Source: Adenanthera pavonina
Lineage: Eukaryota; Streptophyta; Magnoliopsida; Fabales; Fabaceae
Assembly: GCA_026686845.1 (NCBI GenBank)
Contig: JAIVEN010000015.1
Coordinates: 387,001-451,000, forward strand
DNA length: 64,000 bases
Direction of reading: 5' to 3'
A program made the translations under genes and the position numbers. This document shows, one piece after another, positions 11,101 to 22,904 of the stretch. Each line of letters opens with the position of its first letter. Positions within the stretch are counted from its first letter, which is position 1. The notes beneath the pieces are model-generated. The model was given only the letters and a program-made list of their open reading frames with translations, made no database searches and was not told the origin of the DNA.

Positions 11101-13560
11101 AATATCTATTTTAAAAAAATATTTGTTTAAGTTTTGATATTAAAAAGATGGTTGGACAGGTTTAACTTCAAGAGAATTTGTATCATTTTTCCAAAATCAA
11201 TTTAAAATATGCACAATTTTAATAAAATTCAAAGGAAGTCTGTGTAATTTTCTGAAAAAATTATAAAACTCATGTTTATTCACAAATATTGCATTCTTTT
11301 AATTGATGCTATATAATAATAATAAAAAAAAAGTTGCTAGCTTGGTTACTGATCGATTAGTTCAATAATGTATCTCACTTAGAAGTTATACACCAAGTAT
11401 TATTTTGAAAAGAAAAGGTGTGCATGTGTTTAAAATAAAAAATGTTATATATATTTAATATTGAATTTAAATGAGGTAAATGTACTCTATTCTATATTTT
11501 CTCAGGTGTGCATAAATAAAGTAACGTGAAATGTAGGCTGTGCGTTACTTTTTTCCCGTTGTTAAAAAATAAAAAAGTAACATGAATATTAATTCCTATG
11601 AGGTCTGGCAATGCGCCAATGCGAACTGAATTACTCTAAAAAATATAAATATAAAATATTATAATATGAAAAAGTTATTCTGTCTCATTCCCTTTTGGCT
11701 TTCATTATTCTGTCTTAGTCTAATTCCAATCAATAGAAATATTAAAAGTAGAATAAAATAGTATTATTACCTTGTGACCCTTTTTTTTTAACTCGAATTC
11801 TTGGCCAGAGTTACACAGGATAGTGTTTGGAAAAAAAATCATATAATAAAGTAGGTATCAAATTTTTAGTTAGAATAACATATGTTAAATTTAAAATAAT
11901 AACTTCACTTTTAATTAACATGTATAAATACTTGTTCTTAAAGAATACTTGTCATTTAATTCCATACATATAGTGATAGATAATAAATTAACATGCTATG
12001 AGGGTAGAAACTAAGTTGTAGATAATAAAAGTCAATTACTAAATAAGCAACTTGACAATAATATTCTCCTTTTATTGCAAATTTTTAAATTGTTAATTTT
12101 TAGGGAAAAAATTAACAATTTGTAATTTATTTTAAATATTATTTGGATTTAAAATTTTTAAGAAAAAAAATTAACAATTTAATACTCAATAGAATGAGTT
12201 TTATTTCCTAAAATGTGAAATTAAATTATTATTATTATTATTATTATTATGTTCAGAAAAAACCAATTTCAATAATATTTGGATTAAGGGTTCGTTTATT
12301 TAAGCTTGTAAAAAAACTTGATTTTTAGACTATTTAAAAAAGTGATTAATTGTTTAGAGATTTTAAAAAAAGTAAAAATTATTTTATGTTTGGTTAGAAT
12401 AAAGAAAAGGACTTTTTGAATTGTTTAGCAAATAAAGAAAAAAATATGGATTTATATTATAATATTCTCATGGGGTCAAATATTGTTATTTTTGTAATTT
12501 TTAAAATTATTTTGTTACACCCCGCCTCTTATACATTTTTCTCTCTCATTTACCGCTGTTTTTTTTAGAAGCCACTTAGAATAACTTCTCAAAATAAGTA
12601 GAAAATTATTTTTTTTTAAATTCTGATTATTTTTAAAATTTTAAACACATACTCTAAACATTTTTAACAGTATTTTTTTATATGAAAAAAAGTGATTTTC
12701 ACATAAAAAAGTTAAAACAAACAGGCTCTAAAACTTATAGAAAAAAATTAACAATTTTTAATTTATAATTTAGGGAAAATAAATTCTTAATTTAATATAG
12801 AAGGAGATTTATTAACTAAAATTCAGATTTATAATATGATTATTATTTTGTTATATTATAATATTTGGGAAAAATCCAAAAATTCAATTTAAATAGAAGG
12901 AGATTTACTTTTTTTAATTCAAAGAATTCAGATAAAGGAATGCAATTAAGATCATGAATGGTTTTTAAAATTTTTTAATTATTTTAAAAAATGTAGAAGT
13001 AGGTTAAAATATTTAGAAAATAAGTATTGGCTCATATTCTCTCTCTCATCCTTACGCTCTTTTTAATCTTTTTTATTCTCCAAACTATAACAAATTGAGC
13101 TTGCTGCATTTTCTTTTTAATCTTATGATTATCAAAATTAAAATACTTGTTTTAATGATTTTTTACCAAATTCCTATTATATTATATATATATTAAGCAT
13201 ATATATATACATAATTTAATTTATTAAATAATATAGTATACAATATATATATTATTATATGATATGACATATGAAAAATAACATAAAATAATTTAATACT
13301 AATGCATAAGGATAATAAACATTATATACATTATTATTGTTATTAAAATAAAAATCAAATTTAAAAGTTGGTTAGAAAAAGAATTTTTGTCTTGCCAAAG
13401 AAAAATAAATATATTTATAGAAAAATTATTTAAGATTTGAAAATAAAAAATTATGATATAAATATTCATGTAAATATAAATATATATAAATAAAATATTT
13501 TATTATACTAATAATTGAAAATAAAATATATATATGTGTATTTTCGAATAACACATGGAT
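11101..13560. other. AT-rich intergenic DNA with simple repeats
   Basis: No gene is recognised. A (TTA)n run lies at about 12228-12250. A candidate MITE lies at 12288-12729 and is listed separately. The motif AAAAAATTAACAATTT recurs at about 12105, 12165 and 12740. Confidence 0.4.
12288..12729. mobile_element. Candidate hAT-like MITE
   Basis: The left end reads AAGGGTTCGTTTATTTAAGC. The right end reads as its imperfect inverse (AAACAAACAGGCTCT). The TGTTTG-type terminus resembles those at 51830 and 62548. No clear target duplication was seen. Confidence 0.4.
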
Positions 13561-13564
13561 TTAT

Positions 13565-13605
13565 AAATATATATATATATATGTATGTGTGTGTGTATTA
13601 GTGTG
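13565..13605. repeat. TA/TG compound microsatellite
   Basis: An alternating TATATA run passes into TGTGTGTG. Confidence 0.8.
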
Positions 13606-13739
13606 TAGATAAATAATATATATATTTAATATCTTACATAAAGACTGTAGATGTATTTCAATTAAATTGATAAAATGGTGAATATAAAAGCACTGGAAGC
13701 AAAATGTAATGGGTTCAAGTCTAGGTGAAGGCACGTTTG

Positions 13740-13940
13740 AAATCATTATATGACGTGGCATAGGCCTGGTGGTGACAAGGTAGTGACATGTGATATGTGC
13801 TCGATGGTGTTGTGGCAGTGATGTGGCATAAATAATGGGTGACGTGGCTGTGATGTGTGATGGTGATGTGGATTAGGCCCGATAGTGATTTGACAGTGAT
13901 GTGACAAGGTGATTGGTGACATGGCTTTGATGTGGGAATT
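13740..13940 (+). repeat. Degenerate GT-rich minisatellite (GTGATGTGGCA-like units)
   Basis: About 15 imperfect units built on TGATGTGGCA / TGACGTGGCT follow each other without a fixed period. The GT content is far above that of the surrounding AT-rich DNA. It lies next to a CACTA-like terminus and may be the subterminal array of that element. Confidence 0.6.
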
Positions 13941-13989
13941 TGAAGTGTGAGAAGCAATTAACTTGTTTTTAGTGACCAAAAATTTCATA

Positions 13990-14615
13990 GCCAATTTGTC
14001 TCAAAGTTAAAATAAAATTAACTCAACAATTCCATCACTAACTCATATTGTGCAAAATTTGCCATCTCGAATTCACTAATTATGGATGAAATGTAAAATT
14101 TTGTTGCTAACAAATTAGCTATAGTGATATTAATAACCGAATGAATCTATTGTTAATTCTATCACTATTTTGTTACTAAATTATTATTGACGGTCTTATC
14201 CACATTTAATGATGGATCAGTGATGAAAATTTTTGTTGCTAATTTGATTTTTTTTGTAGTAACATTCATGGCAAATTTTGTGAGGGATTTTTTTATAAAA
14301 CCATTGGTGATGGTTTTCTTAGAAAACCCTCACAAATGTAAGGTTGATTTGCAAATAAAAAATGTTCGTGCCAACATTCATGAGGACTATTGGGAAAACT
14401 ATCACCAAAGCATATTTTGGTGACAGTTGTCTTAGAAAACCCTCACAAATTAGGATTGTGATGATAACCCATTTTCTAACAGTATTTCTAACAATTAAGA
14501 TGTTAACCTTTAGAGATGCTGATGATGCAACTAAAACCATCATCAAATCTTTCTTTCGCAGTGATTTTTGGAATCATTACTAAAACATCATTAGTAACAT
14601 GCCCTTTTTTGCAGT
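13990..14615. mobile_element. CACTA-like terminal region
   Basis: The right edge reads TTTTTTGCAGTG, the inverse of CACTGCAAAAAA, a typical CACTA terminal repeat. A second similar edge (TTTTTTGTAGTA) lies at about 14247-14259. Between them are subterminal inverted motifs such as AGAAAACCCTCACAAAT, present twice (near 14320 and 14432), and TTTGTGAGGG. No matching left end was found and no transposase is present. Confidence 0.45.
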
Positions 14616-14619
14616 GATG

Positions 14620-15950
14620 ATCAATAATATAAGTTTTAATTATAGAAAATATATTATATATGAGTCATAAATATAATGCTCTATGATTCCAATATGTACT
14701 TGATTATCGGATAAATGAATAATTATGTTGAAATAAAGTATTAACATATCTTAAAAGGATTACTTTTTGGCTGTCGGTTAGGGAATACTATTGGTGCTAA
14801 AAAGATGGGTATTAACATCATGTACTTAATTTTGTTATCATTAGCTTATAGTAATTGCTAGTATATCTAATAGATTTGAACATGTGTTATATATAATCTG
14901 AATTGGATATATGAATTATAAGAATCTTATGTGCATGATAAGACTTTTCACATTGGATTAGATGCTGTTATGTCAGGCATATTAATAAATGTAAATTAAA
15001 CTAACTATTTGGCTTTTAAGTTAGATATCTTTAATATAAGTTTGTCCAAGAAGAAGAGTGAATAATGAAGTGAAAAAATTGAAATATCAATAGTATACAT
15101 TGCTCACAGATATCAAGTGTAAAAACAAATAAAAAGAAATTCCAAGAATTGAAGAACTCGAAGAGTTGAAAATTTGGAAACTTGGGCGCATTGTGGTAGC
15201 CATTAAACTCTAATATGTATATTTATCTTAGGTTAAGCGTTTTTATGTGAAACTGATAATTTAGATTTGTATTGATTGTCTAAAGATTTTTTTGGATCTC
15301 AATATACGTTTTTTTTTAAAGATACTAAGATATAAATTTTCCAAAATCTTTGTTTAAACTTTAGTCATATTTTTATATTAAACATATTTAATTAGAAACT
15401 AGATTCAAATATATTTCTAGTAATGGTTTAGTTACTCAAATTTAAGTTCAATTATGATTATTTAAAATTTAGTAGTGAGGTGTGAATTTTACTAAAAATT
15501 TTATTTTGATCTTCATCACTATTTTTATTTTTCACAAACTACATATCTTTTTGACATTTGAAAATAGACTCAAAGATATTTTCAAATATAGTCTGCCAAA
15601 ATTAGTATTATAATATATATTGCATATGATCTTTAATATAAAACTATTTTAACCAAATCATATATATTAAAGAAGGGAGAGTTAAAGTTAAAATTGGTTA
15701 ATTATCTTATTTTTTTAAAAAAATCTTAATTTCTTTTCAAAATTACCTTTATTGAATATATTTCTTTTCCCCTCTCTCATCAATTAAATAATGGCATTTT
15801 TTGAAGACACACATTGAAATTAGAAGGTTTCTGCTCATTGAAATTAGAAGGTTTCTTCTTGAGTTGAAGTAAAATTGAATATATACATTGCAAATTTAGT
15901 GAGATGTAAGTTAAAAATGATTCAGAGGTAAAAATTAATGAGTAAATTAT
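14620..15950. other. AT-rich intergenic DNA
   Basis: I see no gene. A 24-bp tandem duplication (CATTGAAATTAGAAGGTTTC) lies near 15813-15860. Confidence 0.4.
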
Positions 15951-15954
15951 ATCA

Positions 15955-16545
15955 CAAGTATCAAAGTTTAGATATTTGGATTCGATTTTACTGAGTGACG
16001 GTGGAATTAATGGAGATGTTATACATAGAATACAAATTAAGTGGTTAAAGTGGATGAAAGTTTAAAGAGTTATTTGTGATCGTAAAATGCCTACCAAGTT
16101 TAAATGGAAAATTTATCGGATTGTTATATGGTAATATATATTAGATCTTGAAGAGTCAACAAAAGCATAAGATTAGGAGTATCAAAAATAAGAATATTAA
16201 GATAAATATGTGGCTATACAAGAATTGATAAGATAAAAAATGATGGTGTACAAGGAAAAATTATAATAATAGCTATAAAGAAAAAATGGTGAAAAATCAT
16301 TAGAGATGATTTGAATATGTATAAAAAAGAGGAGAAAAGTCGGTGAGGAAAGCTAATAAAATAAATTTTAGCCTTATAAAAAGGTATTGGGGAAGACCAA
16401 GACTGATACTGAAAGTGGTTATAAGATAAGATATCTAATAAATGATTTATTTGAAAAGATAATTTTTTATAAAATCTAGTAGTGCTATATGATTTATGTA
16501 GTCGCCGATAATAAAAAGGATAAGACTAATATTTTTATTGTAAAA
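15955..16545 (+). pseudogene. RTE-clade LINE, decayed 3' end of the reverse transcriptase ORF
   Basis: Translating across frames gives the order typical of plant RTE elements. First comes FRYLGSIL-like sequence with DGGINGDVIHRIQ near 15968-16045. Then follow CDRKMPTKFKWKIYR (about 16080-16120), MCGYTRIDKIRND (about 16205-16245), a LRWFEYV-like segment (about 16300), and a GKTKTD-like segment where the family has GRPKKTW. Beyond it lies TTTATGTAGTCGCCGA, matching the family's non-coding tail. Many stops and shifts show it is long dead. Confidence 0.65.
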
Positions 16546-16817
16546 TAAATAATACTTTTTATTTTGTAAAATGTCCAGAATTAGATAAAACATACAGTGA
16601 AGGGAGTCATAGCCATCAGTGATTAAGATAATTATGATAAATTGAAATTGGGTAATAACTTTGGGTTACATGAGAATAAATTCATTTAAAATTTAATCAA
16701 ATCAATATATTTCTTTTTGAATACACGTCCACGTGTACACATGCATATCCAACACCTGGTTCGTTTCTTCTTCCCAGAACTACTAGTTTGTGCCGTCTTT
16801 CTATCTGGGCAGATTTA

Positions 16818-18267
16818 TCAACATGTCAAACAGTCCCAAGCAGTAGCGATGGGATTCAGATTCACGTTTGATGCTTTGAAAGCTTCAAATCGGGGCTCTT
16901 TGGCGTGGAACTTGAGCCTTGCGTAGAGATTCATGTAATCTTCAAACACAAATCTGGGGTATTCCTGGTTCTTCTCCTTCTCCACCAATGCTGGTGCTGG
17001 GTAGATCACAGCGTCGCTTCCTGGATTGAAAAATGAGGCTATGGACATTCTGGTTCCTTCTGTTTGTGCAATCACACGGTGCTCCACGCTTTTGTACTTC
17101 CCATTCGTGATCACCTGTGATTTCAGGGAGATTTCTTTAAGAATCATGAAGTTGCAGGTAAGGTGTTCGATGAAATGTCTATGAGAATATATACTTTTAC
17201 TGTGTTTTTGTTGGTTCCTTGCATTAACACTGTATGATTTTTATGTGTTTTTGCATCAAGATTATGTTAGTTATTGGTTTTACCTCGAGCTGGTCACCGA
17301 GATTGACGACAATGGAGTGGCGCATTGGGGGCACATCGATCCACTGGCCATCTTTGAGAAGCTGGAGGCCACTGACCTTGTCGTCTTGGAAGAGAAGGAT
17401 GATGCCACCAGCGTCGGTGTGGGGACGGAGACCCTTGACGAGCTCTGGTTTGGGGCAAGGAGGGTAGTTTGCAACCTTGGTGCCAAAAGTTGGACCTCTT
17501 GATCCATGGAAGGCTTTCTTGAGGTAACCTTTCTCTAACCCAAGATTCTCACATAGCAAGTCCAAAAGCTCCTCTGCAAGCTTCTCTAACCTTAGAGCAA
17601 ACTCCTTCATCACCTTCCTGCATAAATAAATCATAATCACCTCATGAAAAAATGAAAAGTAATTTATAGGCAGGTACTCTAATCTAATAATGAAACAAAC
17701 AAATCACATCAAGGTGGGTAATTCTGTTCACATGGGGACCTCTGTTCTGTCTCAATTATATGATGGAGATCCATAAATTCAAAAAGGGTATGCATGATTT
17801 GTGTGTCTTACCTGTACTCATCAGTCAGATCAGGGATCTCAGAGATGTTTGACTCAGGAAGATGACGCAAGTGGAAGGTGCTCTCCCAATCCATGTCTTT
17901 GACCTCAGTTTGAACAGCGTCCAAGTCTTTGCTTTCCACTAATTCCTTAAACCTCTCTTCCATGCATTTCCTGTAGTGTTCTTTTGTCAACCTCTCCACA
18001 GTGTCCATCAAATCATGTGGAATTCCATGATTCACCAGCTACAGTTTTGATTTGAAAGCCAAACAATCCCATGCATCAAAAGAACATCAAAAAACACAAA
18101 ACCTCAAAACTAAACAGAGATCTAGGAACTTGAAAAACCCAGAAATTTCTTTTAATGTATACCTCAAAGAATCCCCAGTTCTCACAAGCGTCTTTGATCT
18201 TTTCCATGGTAGCTTTCCTCTCATCACCATTCAGCTTGTCCATGCTAATGACTGGGAAGTTCTCCAT
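16818..18267 (-). CDS. ACO: 1-aminocyclopropane-1-carboxylate oxidase, copy B
   Basis: The exons are 18267-18163, 18038-17812, 17617-17284 and 17114-16818, with introns of 124, 194 and 169 bp. The product is 320 residues. It is the closest relative of copy A (same RLEKLAEELLDLLCENLGLE, HDLMDT and NPGSDAVIYPAPALVEKEK blocks). H177, D179, H234, R244, S246 and K158 are intact, so ethylene-forming activity is expected. Exon 2 begins with the standard LVNHGIP. The C-terminus ends PIATA followed by WDCLTC. The codon that is the TGA stop in copy A is TGG here, so translation runs six residues further to the next TGA. Both copies lie in matching blocks about 13.4 kb apart and point the same way. Confidence 0.96.
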
Positions 18268-18360
18268 CTCTCTAATGACACTTGCTCTTTCTTTTTATCT
18301 CTCTATATCTCTCTCACAAGCTGACGTTGCTCAATGCAGATTAATGCTTCCTGGCGTTGG

Positions 18361-18369
18361 TATTTATAG
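18361..18369 (-). promoter_or_regulatory. TATA box of ACO-B
   Basis: The minus strand reads CTATAAATACC, about 95 bp before the ATG and matching copies A, C and E. Upstream, GGTTACGTTAAGGAATTG and the segment GACCCCACTTGGTGGCTGA are shared with ACO-A. Confidence 0.75.
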
Positions 18370-18549
18370 GCGATAATTTGGGGATTAGGACACATATTGA
18401 AAATAATAGTGTTTGATTTAAACACTGCTATCTTAGTTAGCTTTGGTTACGTTAAGGAATTGTCTTTCCACTTGGGTCAGGGATGGACCCCACTTGGTGG
18501 CTGAATTCCTTTCTTTCTTCTTTGACCAAGACCAGGACCAGAGAGAGAA

Positions 18550-18564
18550 GGGGGGGGGGGGGGG
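18550..18564. repeat. Poly-G tract (15 G) in the ACO-B promoter
   Basis: The tract follows a short GA run at the place where ACO-A has (AG)13. A run of this length is prone to length change and to sequencing error. Confidence 0.85.
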
Positions 18565-19359
18565 TGGGCGCTGCCATTGGAGCACATTTATTATGCATTC
18601 TTCATAATTTTCTTTTCCCGCTAAAACTTTGCGTGTATCTCCGAAAGTGATGTGGAGGAAGGGTATGGGCAATTTCACTTATTCAAATACAAACAACATT
18701 CTCATCTTTGATATTACTCCTGGGGTTGGTACTTTTTTTATTACTTTCTCTTATTTAAGTGCATGTGGCATTTTTATTAGTAAATTCATATTATCTTATT
18801 TTGTTATTCTATTTAATTCTTTCTCCCATGATTTAAATTGAAAATCTTTGTGTTGGTGCATTCTACATATTGATCTTGTAACATGTATATGCGTTTGAAA
18901 ACTATGTTGTCCTTGTAAAGAAAATGTCACAGGTATACTAAAAAATAAATTTAAAATGGAATACTTATTAAGATCAAATGCTTATTCACTTTGAGTCATC
19001 TTTCTGAAGTTGAACCATATTTGGAAACTTGAACAACAGTGCAGCTTACCATGTGGTGATCTTTTGTAAACAGATCTTTTCAAATTTGGTGTCCTTCATT
19101 TTTACTTGGAGATAAAATTTCTCCTTTTTCATGCATGTGACAAAAAAGTTATAGGTTCACCTGCTTCGTCATTCGTTACCTCAATTTTGGCCATTAGGTC
19201 AAATCTTATCTCATTAGTATAGGAATCCTTATTGAATATCTTTCTGTTTTGTTTTAATTAACAAAAAATGAATAAGGATACGAAGAAAAAGATGTAGTAC
19301 GTATTCATGATTCTTATTTTCCTCGTTGTACTGTATTTTCTGGACTTCAAAGAGGATAA

Positions 19360-19990
19360 GACAATATTTATGATACATCGATAATTCAAATTGCTTAACG
19401 TATCTATATGAGATACTGTTCTAATATCAATGCACGTTAATACTCATTCAATACGGATTTATGAAGCATTCGGTTTATTATTTTTATTAAAAATAAAAAA
19501 TTAATTTTTTATATGTATTTGATACGTGTTGGATCTGGGTTGATTCGATTGGATACTTTTTAGGTACTTTATAACACTTTTTTAGGAAATTAAAATAAAT
19601 ATTATATTTAGTTATCAATTAAAAAATTAGGAATAGAATTTTTATCATAAAAACTACTAAAAATATTATTTTATATTTTTATCATAAAAATATAATTTTT
19701 TTTATCTAAAATCTAAATAGATTTTTTTTTATATTCTCATAGGATTTAGCACCATTACTTTTTTCCTCAATTATTTTTAGTTTCGTATTATGCTTTTGAT
19801 ATTCAATATTATTATAAGACTATAAGTGTGTTCCTAATTTGGATTTTTTATTGTAATTATATTTATTATGTTTTATAGATTATTTTGTATCTTATATATG
19901 CATATTTTAGAAATATTGTATCCTATATTTTTAGATTTGGCCGTATCAATGTATTGAATATCCATCATATCTGTGTAGTATAGGACAATA
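19360..19990. mobile_element. Insertion of about 615 bp in the ACO-B upstream flank
   Basis: The block-A sequence runs without a break through GATAGGACATTACCTTTAA (near 6100). In block B the same site is split into GATAAGACAATATTT (19355-19369) and ATAGGACAATACCTTTAA (19980-19997), with about 615 bp between them. The repeated GACAATA is a plausible target duplication. The insert is AT-rich, with GATACGTGTTGGATCTGGG-type sequence, and I cannot assign it to a family. Confidence 0.5.
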
Positions 19991-19994
19991 CCTT

Positions 19995-20045
19995 TAATAA
20001 TAATAATAATAATAATAATATATTATTATTATTATTATTATTATA
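19995..20045. repeat. (TAA)n followed by (TTA)n palindromic microsatellite
   Basis: About eight TAA units are followed directly by about eight TTA units, so the tract can fold on itself. Confidence 0.85.
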
Positions 20046-20899
20046 ACAATACCATTTTTTTTCATTGCATTTCTTTTTGTGTACCAAATAGGTCCTAAAA
20101 AAAAAAACATACCACTAAGCTACTCTGCAATCTGCATGGTGTCCTAGCACCCGTTGCATCCCTATCCAAAGAGCAACATCATCTCTGCTGGAGTAGAAAT
20201 AATTTTGATTATTGAGTGAGTGTACGCATGCCAAAGCACCAGAATAACTTTTCCCTGGAGACATATGGGACTAATGTGTCTTTTAAATAATTAGAATCTT
20301 TCTTTCACATGCAGCTACCCACACTCCAAATTAGTGACTACCACTGTTTTTTTTTTTTTTTTTTATAATTTTGGATGAAATCATTTTGAGGGGTGAGCCT
20401 TTTCCGTAACTATATATGAAGACAATGAAGTATCGACTATCATGTGTCATTATTGGACTATATTTTTTCCATTATGATTTCTCAAACACTAGCGAGATAC
20501 AATGCACTAAATTATTTATTTTTATTTATATATATATATATATTTATAAGATGTGATTATTCTTATCGTCTTAGAGATAAAATAGCTCCGGAAATCAACA
20601 ATGATTGGATGGAGTTGAAATGATTTGATGTTTCTTAAGGAAGGTTTTGGATTCAAGTTTTGTAAACTGCAAAAATGAATGAACCACGTTAGACAGTTTT
20701 CTTTGTTTGGGGTTTGATGTGGTTCAAACTCAAATTATTTGGTAGTATTTGATATCGAATGATTCATGAGTCTAAAAAAAATAGTTTTTTAAAATTTATA
20801 TGATTTGCTTGGTCTAACACAATAGGATATGATCAAATGAATTGATCCCATAATGTGGGGAGATTGAAATTGTTTATAATTGAATTGGTCTAACTCAAA

Positions 20900-21250
20900 T
20901 TTATATAATTGAAATTGTTTATATGTGCGCGCACATTTGAAAATAATATAATTAATTCAGACACAAAACCATAATATGGGAAACAATGATGCTGCAACTG
21001 TATTTACAATTACATCCAAATTAACTTCTTTCTATTTCTAATATTATCTTTTTAAATATATATTTTTAGATTTAGTCCCTATGTCTCTGAAATTAATACT
21101 AGATTAACTAATTTGAATGGAATTGAACACATCCATTACTGTTAGAAAGACAAAATGCTATATATGTCCATTTTCTCTAATTTTAAGATTCAAATTGGAA
21201 ACTCTACTTAAACAACATTAAACTTCCTTTCATTCAATTCGAATCAAGTT
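20900..21250. other. AT-rich intergenic DNA
   Basis: Nothing recognisable was seen between the ACO-B block and the LTR element. Confidence 0.4.
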
Positions 21251-21284
21251 AGACATGTTAGGCAAATTCAATTTTTAACATAAA

Positions 21285-21525
21285 TTGCATATATTGAAAT
21301 TTCCCAAAGATTATAAGAGTAGTAGAAGACTTTATAAATACCTCTTACCATGCTAGATGATTTGATTGAAGTATTCTCACAGACTCATAGCTATTCGATC
21401 TAAATATTAGCTCTAAAATTATACAACAATAACAACAACATTAGTCTTATTCTACTAAGTGTAGTCAGTTACATGGATCATATGATGTTATTGAACTGTT
21501 AGATCTAAAATTATAAGAGAGAAAA
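21285..21525. mobile_element. Insertion within the 3' LTR with a SINE/RTE-like tail
   Basis: This segment has no counterpart in the 5' LTR. It contains ACAACAATAACAACAACATT, then CTAAGTGTAGTCAGTTACATGGATC. Read on the minus strand, this is the 3' tail typical of plant Au-type SINEs and of RTE LINEs. The first half is not recognised. Confidence 0.45.
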
Positions 21526-22904
21526 AATAGTTAGAAGAAATACAAAAAAAAATAATCTGAGCAGATAGTTCTTCCAACTAGCAGTACTGAGATTTAGTGA
21601 TGGAGCATAGAAATTAGTCTCAATTAGTTAGGAAACCAGAGTGTGTGTCAAATTCAACTTGATCCACTTCTATTTAATAACCTTAGCTATCATTGGGTAT
21701 TAAATTTAAATTTGAATTTGAATTCAAATAAAAATAAAGATAAAATTATGATTGAATTTATCACTTATCTCCTAAAATCACTCAACTGACAATATCTTCT
21801 TTTGAAGATAAGGATCATATTAAGTTAAGATATATTTAATTAAATAAACAATATAAATATATAATTTGAATAAATTCAAATTAAATATTATTAAATTAAA
21901 TATATCTAACATTCTCCCACTTAATCTGATCTTAATTCATCAGTTGATATATCAAGGAATATTTAAGCAATACTACAAGAATCATAACGGTAGGTCCTCA
22001 AATTCTATAAGTATTATCTTTCATGTATCACAAGTAGCATCTTTACGTTATGAGAAATTACTTTTACAAATAAACCTTAAATGTTTATTCGGTTTTAATG
22101 TAATGTTCATCAATCTCACCATATTTATATATAATATATATATATTGAGTTGATGAATTACAATACAAATTTCATCACTTAATTATAATTGATGTCTTTT
22201 AAGTCCTTATGTGATATTTTTACTTGTTAAAATGTATCAGGAATGTATGTATTCAATCATGTAAGGATGCTATGGCTACTCGTTAACTATACATGTCAAT
22301 CACAAGACATCTATAATCATTATGCGTACAAGGACATACATATGCACTCATATAGGTATCGCAATATGAGAATTATTTTAATTAATCAATCAACTAAATC
22401 ATATATATAACTAATTAATTAAAATCCTGCCTATGTGATTAAATAATAAATGTGCAATATTTTATCCTATTAACTTAATGAAATAAAGGTGCATTTATAT
22501 TTTCTAATACATGTGGGCTACTTAGAAAACATAAGGTCATTTTCTTTCATCCTAATTAAATGTGCAACTATAATTATTTTCTTGTGGGTAAAGATAAATT
22601 ACAGCTACACATATAATTAGTCTTAATATTTTAAATCCGTATGTGATTTTATTAAATCAATAATACATGTAACAATTATAAATGATTCTATGACCACTTA
22701 GTTAAATACATGCTAAGCACAAAATATCATAAATTATGTGCAACTAAATTATCAGCTCTTTATCTTCCTAATTATTTGGTTTGTTAAATTAATTATTTAA
22801 ATTCTCATAATGATTGTGCATATGTAATTAATGTGCACAACAATTGTTAAAAATTAATTTTAGACTAATAAATAACTTGATTATTTTGCAAAACTAAAAT
22901 AGTG

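Larger units (their letters stand above)
18565..20900. other. Upstream flank of ACO-B, homologous to that of ACO-A
   Basis: No gene is recognised. Homology with 5110-7920 is described at that entry. Differences include an insertion at about 19370-19983, a palindromic (TAA)n/(TTA)n tract at 19995-20045 and a long T run near 20346-20365. Confidence 0.55.

Noticed and set aside
13740..13940. CRISPR-like or regularly spaced repeat
   Set aside because: Units are degenerate and irregularly spaced, with no distinct spacers, and the genome is a plant's.
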